This document shows positions 33,877 through 45,800 of a stretch of DNA of 64,000 nucleotides, piece after piece. Location: assembly GCA_037043455.1 (NCBI GenBank), contig JAWPHD010004366.1, positions 124,001 to 188,000 on the forward strand, given 5' to 3'. Source of the DNA: Cyrtodaria siliqua (taxonomy: Eukaryota > Mollusca > Bivalvia > Adapedonta > Hiatellidae). A program made the translations under genes and the position numbers. The notes below the pieces were generated by a model that did no database searches, was not told the DNA's origin, and was given only the letters and a program-made list of their open reading frames with translations. Every line of letters begins with the position of its first letter. The first letter of the stretch is position 1.

Positions 33877-36800
33877 GAAGAAATATATATATATATAAAT
33901 GGTATATATTAAAGGAAGATAATTTAAACTCACACTTATATATAAGTATTATTTTTTAACCTACTGTTCTTTTGTGATCATTCAGTCTAATATGTGAGTA
34001 CAATACTGCCTTAACAAGTGATAGGGGGCGTTATAGGTGTTGTACACTGCAGTACCTCTCATGGTCAGATGCAGTTAAACAGGTCTGTTACTTTTCTCTA
34101 TTTCCACTATTTATTTATCAATACCTATATATGTGGAAGTCATACCTGATGTTCCTGTTTTACTTGCTTTCCCTTTCTGAAACAAATTAAATAAATAAAT
34201 AAGGATAAACGAAAAAGGTCGTTTTGTGACAACAGGATAGTGCATTAGAATCAGATCGCTATCTTCGTATCGTATAGGCGATATCTTGCGTACTACACTA
34301 TTGACGTAAACGTTATCCTTTAGTACGGTGATCCCATCTACTTCGTAGCGAACAGTGACAAATTTGCAGATAGTTTCTAATCGCTGTTTTTTAAGTAGTA
34401 TATTTTGTTGGCACCTCTTATATTACTCATACAACTTTGGTATTTTTTTTATCACACATTTGATACTTTGGTTACAGAATGAAATAGAATAACTAGATAA
34501 CAATAACGCAGTTTACGAAACTGAAAAGGTAAGAATGATAATCGTGTATTACTTTAATAATAGTTTCATGATAAGCCACACCAAAATAAGCACCGTTATT
34601 TAAAAATAGCATTGATCAAACCATTCGTACTATGAACTTTTCGATTCTCGCAATGTATAGATTCCCGGCGGGTGTGTAGCACTCCTAGCAATGTACAAAT
34701 TCCCCGGGGCTGTGTACCACTCCAATGTACACATTCCCAGGGTGTGTGCACCACTCCAATATACACATTCCCCGGGACTGTGTACCACTCCAATGTACAT
34801 ATTCCCAGGGTGTGTGCACCACTCGAATGTTCAGATTCTCCGGGGGTGTATACCACTCCAATGACATATTCCCTGGTGGTGTGTACGATTCTAGCTATTG
34901 GGACTGCCTGATTTATTTCCGTAATCCGCTACTTTGGTTAGGGAAATCGACGATGAAATTCCGATTTCATACCGTGCAGAAAGGAAATGAGCGAACGAAG
35001 ATTCGACTGACATTTGCATATTTATTACTCTACCGTTTTATGATTAATGACATTGCTTCACTGCAAGTTAGGTGATACATAGTATGGTTATTAATAAGAA
35101 TGCAGTACAAAAACGCACTATATTTTTGCGAAAGGTATATGTACTAGTGTTCACTATACACATACTTCATGTTCTCTACATGACAGGTAAAACGTAAGTC
35201 AATGAGTAATAGACTCGATGCAGATATGTTATAAGAAATGTTTTGTTTGAATGGTGTTTAACGTCATTTTTAGTACGTGTTAGGAAGTATATGACGGTCG
35301 ATTTTTTGTGGAAGAGGCAGATAGCCCCATTTTTCCTGGGCAAAACCAGTACTGTATACCTCCCGCCATCCGTATGAATCGACACTTAATCACTTAACAA
35401 GTCGCGCTCCCAGTGGGATTTAAGAAGGGTATATGCGTTGATTAAATTATGCTTAATCCACAAAGTACGAACTCCTGTTGTTGACATTGAAACTCGATCC
35501 AACGAAACTCAATCCGGAAAGTATGAACGCCTGTTGTTGACGGTGGTATATGCAGAGAGTATAAACGCATGTCATTAAAGGATATCAGTAAGTAGAAAAT
35601 AAAGAGTTATATAGCACTTTGATTGTTGAAAATTAACGGCTTTTGCGATTTCCGCTCAATAACTTTATCATTTATTATCCAGCCTTGATGAAACTTGAGG
35701 CAATGTTTGTGTGCATACTATCTCGGTCAAGCTCGATAACCAGCCATATCACACATAATACCGAAGTTATGGCCCTTTAATTTTTGAAAATTGACGATTT
35801 GTGCGGTTTCCCTCAATAACTTGAATATTTAAAATTCAATCTTGATGAAACTTCTGGACAATGTTTATGGTCATACTATCTCGGGCAAGTTAATAACATT
35901 GTACATGGTCATATAAATAGGATGGCCGGCATATATGGTGCCAATTGTCATGTGTCTTGCTAGTTTTGTGATCGATCAATCAAACGTTTAAGTTGCATTA
36001 TTCAAACGATAGTTCGATATTGTTTAACGTATTATTTTCAAATTTATTTAAAGGCATCTGGCGGGTTTCCTGACCATTTTACAAGAAAACAATCAGGAAG
36101 TTTGTCTGAAAAGGATACGACCGATAAGTATTACAACGCACTGCATGTTTAGTGATTGACCCCTCTACAGTCAGTCACTACGCTTCACCTTTCCCTTGTG
36201 CGATGACTGGACAACCTCTTGGGACTCTATGATTGCACCTACTGAAACCCCAGCCAAGGGTGGTAGGTGCATGAAATTTCGTCCCTCGAGTTGTCTGGTC
36301 GTACTCTAGATTGGTTTTCTCTTTAGCTGCAACTGCTGTGGTTGTTCAGCACAGTTCTGGAGACATCCTGAGATGTTTCTTATTTTGTATTTTATATAGC
36401 TTTACAACAACATCTTATAGTGTCTTTTGTTAGTTTTTCTGGATGTGGACTTTATTTTTAGAGCATTTCTTTTTTGTGGGATGTAGTTTTGTTTACACTG
36501 TCTTGTCTATTTGGGCGCTGAAGACAGGATAATAGCGAGGATTGTGTACACATACAACCTGTAGGCCGTATTGCCTACTGACCGTTCCAAAGTCGGTTAT
36601 CCTGTCTTCACCACCCTTTCTGTTGTATTTTGTCTATTTCATTGTATAATTTATTCAATATTGCTCCTTGTTTGTAGTACAGTGCGGACCTACGATGACA
36701 ATGCGTGTGTTCGCTGTGGTTCTTTTAGATCCCTATATCTCAGTTTTCTACAATTCGAAATGCAAACAGGTTGACAATAGGGCTACCGCCTTGGAACGGT

Positions 36801-39800
36801 CAGCGGAAAAAAGGCCACTTGGGGTTTAAACAAGGTTCTAGGGTGCACCAAACCTCACACTTACCCTACTGTCATCCCAATAAAACGGGACAGTGTAAAT
36901 AAAGAAATCCCCGCCATGAACTATTCTCTAACCATCAAGGCAGCATTAATAGGCAATATAAGTAAAACACAAAGATGCTCGTTTATATATAAATACATAA
37001 AACAACTATAGACTAGAAAGCCACAAAGAAGGTACTCATTGACTTGGCAGAAGCCAGAACAACAAGATAATAAAACATTGAGGGCACGACAAGACAAGAT
37101 TGCAAACAAACATCAAACGTCACAGTCCTTTTGGACTTTAAGTAGACGTCATCATAGGGTCCACAGCCTGTCCGGTCATCGCACAATTAAAGGTTAAAGC
37201 ATAGTGGCGAACTGTAAATGGGTACACCACCAAGCACGCAGTGCGTCGCAAAATGATAGGGTCATAACCTCGTTTGATAAAACGTTTAACAAAGATAGTA
37301 TGAAGGTTAACATGACCAAGGATCTTACGACGTTTGTAAATCACGTCACCATAGAAGTCAGGTTGTGATAGTCCTTGTCGCAGAAGAGTTCTTAAATGGT
37401 TTTTATACTTGGAAATAATATAATACAATTTTGCAAAGGTTTTACGAAGTTTATGGTAACGGTAGCCCTAATGTAGAAGCTTTTTATGTATACAAAGTTT
37501 ACGAATATTAAAGTCGTCAACTCGAGTACAAGCTCTAGAAAAACGAAGAAATTGAGACACATAGACCCCATAAGAAGATGTTCGGGGAACATCCCCATCT
37601 AAATGTGGATAATTGACAATATCAAAATTAAAATCTTCTCTCTTGTCATAGATTTTGCTAATTATTTCGCCATTTTCAATAGAGAGATATGTAAATCGAG
37701 AAAAGTGGCGTTAGTGTCAGAAATATTAGCTTTGTTAAGTTGAAGTTCTTTAGGTGTAACACGCCCATTTATTGTTGCATTGAGTTGTGTGTGAATTAAA
37801 ATGTAAATGCCATGTTGTCATTCATATCTAGGCCCAAATTAAAAATGAATAACCGACACTCTCATCACAAATGACACATATGCTGCCAAAAAATCCACAG
37901 AAAAATGGGGGTCATGTATCTTCTAAGAAAGAACTTGTCTCATGAATGAATGCTCCCTATAAAAATATTAACACTGAGATGCCAAAATATTGTATTCATA
38001 CACTCATTTCCATATAAGAAAAAAAAATTAAAAACGCACAATTTTAACATGACAATGCTTGAAATATGTAACAAATAGATCAACAATGTGATATAAACAA
38101 AAAATAGCACTTTAAATGAGTGAAAATGCCTTTTTTTTTGCAAAAAGAAATCAGAATTATTTATTGACCTCCCCAGGCGACTACCCCAGGTCGACACTTC
38201 CTGTGTTGCAATGGGTGTGCTACACCTTTAGGATATTTATTATTAACCATAGTAGAAAAGAAAGGGTTGTCAATGTTCAATTTGTCATCCAGATACCGAG
38301 AGGTGTCATTAAAGGCTTCAGTACCATCTGCCTGAGTATCTGGTGAATGACTCAATATGAAATCTCTTTCATAGCAATATGAAAACAAATCTGCGACAAG
38401 CGGTGCACAGTTCGTACCCATAGGGATACCAAACATTTGTCTATAAACGGTATTTCCATACCTGACGAAAATATTATCTAATAGAAAAATAAGTGATTCA
38501 CAAATTTCATGGCAAGTCCACATAGTGTAATTGTCCAAAATGCTGTTAGTAAAAAACGCTTTAAAATTGTTACAGGCCAAAGATGTAGTATTTTCTCTAG
38601 CAATGTCTTTTGAATGAGAGCAATAAGCTTGTCGTTTTGTGGTAAAGTTGTATATTATGTAGAAAATCATAATGAAGAGTGGACCCTATGATGACGCCTA
38701 CCTAAAGTCTACTGGGACGGTGGCGTTTGATGTTTGTCTATGATCTTTCCTGTCGTGCCCTTAATGGTTTATTCTCTTGTTGCTCTGGCTTCTGCCAAGT
38801 CATTGAGTACCATCATTGTGGCTTTCTAGGCTATTGTTTTTTGTATTATATTTACACGAGCATATTTGTGTTTTAGTTATATTGCCTATTGATGCTGCCT
38901 TGTTGGTTAGAGATTAGACCATGGCTGGGAGTCCTTTATTTACACTGTCCTGTTTTAATGGGATGACAGTAGGGTAAGTGTGAGGTTTGGTGCACCCTAG
39001 AACCGGTTTATACTCCCAGTGGCCTACTTTGCCACTGACCGTTCCAAGGCGGTAGCCCTATTGTCAACCCTTTTGTGTCGTTTACTTTTATTATTACTTT
39101 TGCCTTCTTGTTGGTCTGTTTCCATGTTTGTTTCTGTGTTTTGTGGTTGACTGTCCTCCTTGAATGCTACTTTCCCTGTCCGATCTTTTTATCTTTCTTT
39201 TGACGTTTATTTCAAATGTTATCAAGAACGTCACCTGATTGTTTAATAGACCAAAATAAATTAATTCCAGAGTTTTCAAAAGCTTTAGCACACTATTGTT
39301 TAACGTGATCTTTAACGGCAGTAAGACAAGATGTTACAAGTTTGGAGATATTTGTAGTGGTGCAAGAATTAGAATTGAAAAATAAAAAGGGCTTTGTATG
39401 GTAGTTTGCGTAATTTGGGAATCCAATACATCGTTGGAAGTCTATTTTGCTTTTCGTCTGCTCCAGCCTTGAAAATCTTGCACTAAGAAATATGCGTCGA
39501 AACAACATTATCATCAATAGATTGCACTGGAGTATACAAATTAGTATTCCCGAGTTTCTGAGATAAAACATTGACGTAATGGAGGCATCAAACAATAATT
39601 ATATTATTAGCTGCTTTATCAACACGTTAATACTTGTTGCTGAGGGGCTAGATTCTTAGATCGGAGATTGTGGGTATATCTAGACTAGATATGCAAAGTT
39701 TGAGCGCATGCTGTCGACATGTGTAGATAAGTGTAGAGAAGCAGGTCAAAAACGACAATCGATCTGGAGAGTACGAACGATTGTCGTTAACGGGGGTACA

Positions 39801-42800
39801 TCATTAGATCGGACGCGAATTGATCCCGACAGTTTGACCGCATGTTGTTAACATGGGTAAATATGCAGGTCAAACGAGGTTCGATCCGGAGATGAGCGCT
39901 TGTTGTTAGTATGAGCATATCATCTAAATAGACGAGACTCGATCCGGAGGTATTGACAGGAGTCGAAACAGGATGCAACGAAGAGCAAAGTGACGTCAAT
40001 GTATAACATTTAAATACTGACAAATTTTATTAGTTTGCATTAAAAATTGCGTAAAATCTAAAAGGTACAGCCATGGTAAACACTGCTGCAATGGAAAAAC
40101 AATGTATTGAGAAAGCACATTTTGAATGGCATGTTTAAAATGTCATTGTCTAGACTTGATGTTATATGGACGTGGATCTCTCACTGATGCATTGTATTTG
40201 CCTATGTCGCACGTATTTTGATTGACATTTTCTGGGTACAAATGCACAGTCTAGTATATAATATATAATATTAAACAATTCAATAACGAAGTAAATGCAT
40301 TACCTTTTTCTTCATAATGGAGGATACCGTATACAGAAACGGATTCAGTGCCGCATTTATTGGCAAAACAAAGACGATGATCCACGCATACAATTCCAGA
40401 GATAGTTCATACCCACCCAAGGCCATGAAACCTAAAAATAAATACACATACATATCTTCAAAGTAACTGTGATCATGTAACTACAGTAAGGCGCATGAGA
40501 GTTATATGTTTGCAAGAGAATTGATTTACATAGAAAACGGGTCTACCATTGACTATTTCGAAATTGTTTTGTCTTATTAAAAACGTCTTTGATATTGATA
40601 AACGCATTGCATGTCTAATGTCCATTGTGATGAAATGAGACCATTGACACGTTGTTTCAACTAATATCATACCTTTCTCATGACGTCATCAAGATAATTT
40701 GACGAATCTGATCTAGTAAGGTGATGAATACCCCCGCTTAAATTCTAAGACAACCAAACGACCATAATTCTGTAATAAATAAGGCAACCAACAATGGGGG
40801 TGATGTAGAGGGACGATGGGACGCGACGCGACGGGATAACAATGTGTTACGGGTCCGGACTCGACGCGACGGGACGTTACGGACAGCGTGATTACTGTAG
40901 AGCCCCAAAGTCACTTTGCGAAAGCGGGGTAGAGGGAACATTCGGTGTTTATCCATTGATAGTAAACTGACTTTACCCCTTTAAAAAAACTTGTCATAGT
41001 GAGAATCAAGTTAATGAGTATTTTGTATGCACATGCATACATCTTCGAGTAATGTTTATTGCCTTATTTAATAACTTCAATGTAGAAACATGTAAGGTCA
41101 CATAACTTGATTTGCATATAGAGACAGAGGATAAATTTCGAATAACATCCTTTGTTTCCACCGATTGAATATCTCGACATTTTGAATTTTATTAAAGAGT
41201 GCCCGAATGCACTTTCCTAATATTTAACTCTGATGATATCTCTTACTACATAAAGTGTTCCTTGTAGCTTATGAAAAATAAATAGTTTTTCTATTACAAG
41301 CTGATTTGTTTTATGCAAATCGAGTAACATTAATGTTTCACAAGAAGGTTAGAAAGTGGGGATATCAAATGAATTGATCTGTCTGTGGCTAGAAATTATG
41401 TTGTTTTTTCCAGAATAATTGAACGTTTGGAGATACTTCTATAATGACAAGACTGGACTGAAAACTTTTACTTTATTTTATCAAACTTATACCATTCAGC
41501 GTTTTCCTTGCATACGTAGATTTAATTCAGGAACTAAGATATTCCTTAATGTTTGTATAACATTCAATCAATTTGGTTTGTCTTGAAATAACCATAACTA
41601 ATGTATATAATAATATTAATAACGCCCACGTTTGGGTTTAATTATGGCGATAGCATGTTATGAAATTAAATCTACTTACCTAATACGCATATAGGGAACC
41701 AACAACAAAAGTCCGTTACTATGATGACCGCAAGTGACTTCGCTACTGCAGCATCCACCTCACCTTGTTTTTTGTTGGATTGAATGTTTGATGTTTTTAC
41801 CGCTTTAAACAACAAACCTTGTACGATTCCAATGACAACGAACAAGATCATATTGAAGACAATAAATACACCTACAGAGTACTCCCACCCTTTAGTACGA
41901 CTGCCAGTGAGTGGAAGAGCAATACATACACCGGAGCTAGAATAAAACTCTCCTTCGAAATACGCATTCATTGTGACAGGAAATAACGCGATAACGACTG
42001 CTATTAGCTTAACAAGCGCACCCAATATCAGGGACTTTGATGGAGTGAGTTTCGAAAACGGAAATCTGACAGATAGGTACCTGTCTATTGCAATTAGACA
42101 AATAATCATTGCGGATGACTCACAAGAAAAAGCAGACAGAATCCCGGCAATCGTACATAGTAAACTCGTTCGCCATTTCATGTCATTGATACCGTAATTT
42201 CCTCTGAAATGCACGTCTGCAGAGGCTATAATCAATGTATAAAGTCCCATGAAAAGGTCCGATACACCTAAAAAGGTAACAAAAACTGTATAAGAATGCC
42301 ACCTCTGGATATGAATACTCCGTCTAATATGATAAGCAATGACAAAACTATTTCCAAGCAAGGCGGAGAATCCGATAATCCAAATGCACAGTCGAAGCAA
42401 ATCATTATCAATAAGATCTTCGCACGACGAGATCGCGTTTTTTGGTGAGATACACAGACCCAGAGGATTAACTGTTTTCATAAAGCAGCATAAAGCAGAA
42501 GAGTCTGTGTAAAGGTGGTCCAATTGTTTGATTCTATTAAAACGTTCATTTTCAAGTTTAACATTTTCTCCACTGATATCTAAATATGACAAGCTAGGGA
42601 GGACCTGGAACGATCCCGTCTGTTTTTTTTTCAGCGGATTATTATTAAGGTACAGATATTTCAAACTGTTCATGCCTTCAAATGTAGTATTATCTATGGC
42701 TTTTATACCACAGTATGCAATATGCAAATGCGTGACCTTCTTGAAATCATTAAATGCGCCAGATTCTACAGTAACTAGATAGGTGTTTCCGGTAAGGTTA

Positions 42801-45800
42801 AGTATTTGCAAGAAGCGTAATCCGCTGAAATCGTTTATTGTTACACGTTCAAGCGTATTGTACGAAAGATCAAGGGTCCGTAAGCTTTTCATAAACTGTA
42901 GTGGGTTTTTGCTGTGTGTGTTATTAGTCAAGTTTGACATTATAGCGTTTAGACCACACCTTGAGATATTTAAGACCATTAATGACTGAAATACGGATAA
43001 CTCGCTAAAACGAGGACTCGATACAACTGAATTGCTTAAATCCAAATAACGCACGTGTTTGGCTGTTGCTGTATAATTAACAAAAGGTAAGGTGGAACTG
43101 CATCTCATAAAAGCCACGCCAGTACATTCACACTGTGGTGGACATTCAAATCCACAGAGTCGTTCATCGTCCCCATGTGGACACTGTCGTATACCGTCAC
43201 ACACCAAGTCGTGTGGTAGACAAGATCCACTTTCTCTGCAGCTGAACATGCCTTTGCATGCATACGTTTCTAAAACAAAAATAACACACAACATTTATAA
43301 AGATGCTCTGTGAGAGCCATATTAAAAACAGTTGATAATAATTATACTAATGTGTTTTTATCTTTTCCGCATATTGTCTATTTGTAAATACTGTGTTTAT
43401 TAGTATAAGAGAGGTATTCCCATTATAAATCAGTAGTGTTATTAAATACTGGGCCTTTGGGATCATCAAGCCCAATATGTGTGGATTTTAAGTAGAATAC
43501 CACTTAAGCCGCTCTAGGGGGACGTCAGAGCTGTTGCACCTCATGCTTTCTTGCATACCGGACAAGGATATCCGTCATTTACCGGGGCTAGATATTTCCA
43601 TCTCACCCTAGGGTCGAGATAAAATTCATGCACGCACCAACATCCCGTATGCAGAAAAACTCGAAAAACGTTAGTAGCTGGCGGTGTCAACGCACAACAT
43701 GTCTCTGATATGCAAGAAAAAGAATCTATCATGGGTAGTCGGTTCAGATAGGGAATTCCATCCCTCGATAAAAGTGTTTTAATCGGAACCTCGGCAAAGC
43801 CTCGGTTGCGATAAAAACAATTATACCGAGGGTTGGAATTCCCTATCTTCAACGGATAACCATGAAATATTCCTATGATCTCTCATAAACAGATTCAATA
43901 AAACCGGGTCTGTTACTTTTCTCTCTTATCTCTGTTTGATGATTACAAGGGATCCCTTTGTGAGTATATGCTGACATTCAAACTAGCGTTTGTTTAGTGC
44001 TGTGTGGCGGCTGAAAAAAGGTGCCCGGACTACAAATCAGTAGTGCTATTACTTGGTCCTTTGGGATCATCAAGCCCAATCTCTGTGGCTTTGAAGTGGA
44101 ATACCGCTTAAGCCGATGCTAGCGGCGTGATAGGTGGTGAATATTACCTCTCATGAGCAGATTCATAACTACTGTGTATGGCTTTCAGGGTAATTACAAA
44201 TGTCAATTACATATACATATATAAGGTGTTACCTATATCTAAAAGTTTACATATATTGTTACATGTGTCTCAAAGTGTACATGCATTGTTGCGTGTTTAT
44301 TATTGATTTGGCCTTGAAGAAAGTTAAAAATAGTATAGATGTAAACACCATTATCTGGTATGCAAACAATTTATTTAAATTCATTTATGATAAAATTCGG
44401 TATATAAATAGGCTAGCTCTGGGAGCAGCCCAGCATTTGAGTTTTATTTAGTAAAAAGTTAATTTTGAATTGGATGCTTTTAAAATATAAAATATATGTG
44501 TGAGAGGATTTACTTATTATTCTGCTCATTCAAAATAACAATGAAATTGAATATTTGGACTAAATGTGGAATTAATTTAGACTAAAAGACACTTAATGTT
44601 GTGGATTAAAGAGACACTTACTGTTTTAGTTTAAAGAGACTTACTGTTTTGTATTAAAGAGACAATTACTGTTTTGGATTAAAGAGACACTTACTGTTTT
44701 GGATTAAAGATACTTACTTTTTTGGATTAAAGAGACACTTACTGTTTTGGATTAAAGTTCCACTGACACCCTTTAAAATGCATATTGTTATATATTTTTA
44801 TATTTAAATCAATAAAGTGAATTGAATGGTAAAAAAACAAAAATAAAAAAAACAACAGGTATATTTCCCTTCAAGATGGAGTTACCTCCCCTTCATGTTA
44901 ATTTTGCCCTATAGATGGCGCTCCACGCTGATGACGTAGATTCTGCCATGCAGAAATTTCCGTGTTGAGGATTTATCATAGACCTACATGGATTTATCAT
45001 ATAACTATTCTGACACAAATAACATGGAGCAAGAATTACTGCACAATGTGATCGAGAATGAGTTCGTTGTACAGCCGTACATGTATGAGCCACGGCCTGT
45101 TGCAAATCAGGAAGCTTATCAGTCTGAATCTAAAAGTGATGATCGACTTCGACGCTTTGCCTGATTGCAGAGTCGGACATACCGACTGGTAATTATATTT
45201 TGTAATCGCGTATGATAATTACGTATTGTTTGCTAATCCGTTTAAGTATGACAGGTATGTGAGTAAGTCGAATTACGTTGTCTGTTCTGTAAAATGAAAC
45301 CGTTCGATGACTGTCTTACCCCACCCACCCACCCACCAACGTGACGATGCATCGTACATTTCGTTCTTGTTCATTGCCGGCATATTGTCAAGCTTTATAT
45401 GTTTCTCTATACAGTAGCATTAGTTTAAATAACTGGTAGGCCTAACATGTATAAAAAAGAGTCGAATCGCAATCTCTAGATTTTATGTCTGCTGTGACAA
45501 TCGATTGTTCCCAACCCACTTAAGTCACGACGCATTGTTTATTGCCGAAGTATGTGTCACTGTGTTTTGCTTTTTTTTTGGCATATAGTACCTTCATGTT
45601 TTTAGATAAAGTGACCTCGTATGCTAAATGAATTCTGGTCACCGTAATCAAATGCCTGCTATTGATTTGTTTATTATAAAGCGCTTGTCAAAAATATGTT
45701 CATTTTGAAAAACAGTACTTATTTAAAATATGATTTTGCTAGGTCTGCAAAGATCAGTGTTTCTTTCAATTACAGGTGTGGCTGTACCCACAGCAGTGCC

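Larger units (their letters stand above)
36771..39640 (-). mobile_element. Penelope-like retroelement relic with inverted terminal-type repeats
   Basis: Minus-strand RT pieces lie at 39205-39600, 38227-38680 and 37138-37752. Two inverted copies of a non-coding segment of about 390 bp (36771-37164 and 38679-39067) frame the middle part. They share AGGGCTACCGCCTTGGAACG and TGCACCAAACCTCACACTTA. Such LTR-like repeats in inverted order are typical of Penelope-like elements. The RT is broken by frameshifts, a MITE (37753-38226) and the internal repeat. No GIY-YIG endonuclease is visible. The element lies in the receptor intron, in the same orientation as the gene. Confidence 0.82.

Noticed and set aside
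34596..34911. Overlapping open frames on both strands
   Set aside because: They arise from a stop-free minisatellite unit and encode only its repeat.
41973..43313. Plus-strand open frames opposite the receptor exon
   Set aside because: They are shadows of the strongly supported minus-strand exon.
43541..43852. 103-codon minus-strand frame ending in a CPVC segment
   Set aside because: It lies across a hairpin and dispersed repeat copies, with no recognisable domain.
44893..45105. 70-codon minus-strand frame
   Set aside because: It lies opposite the first exon of the P2X7-like relic, which explains the open frame better.
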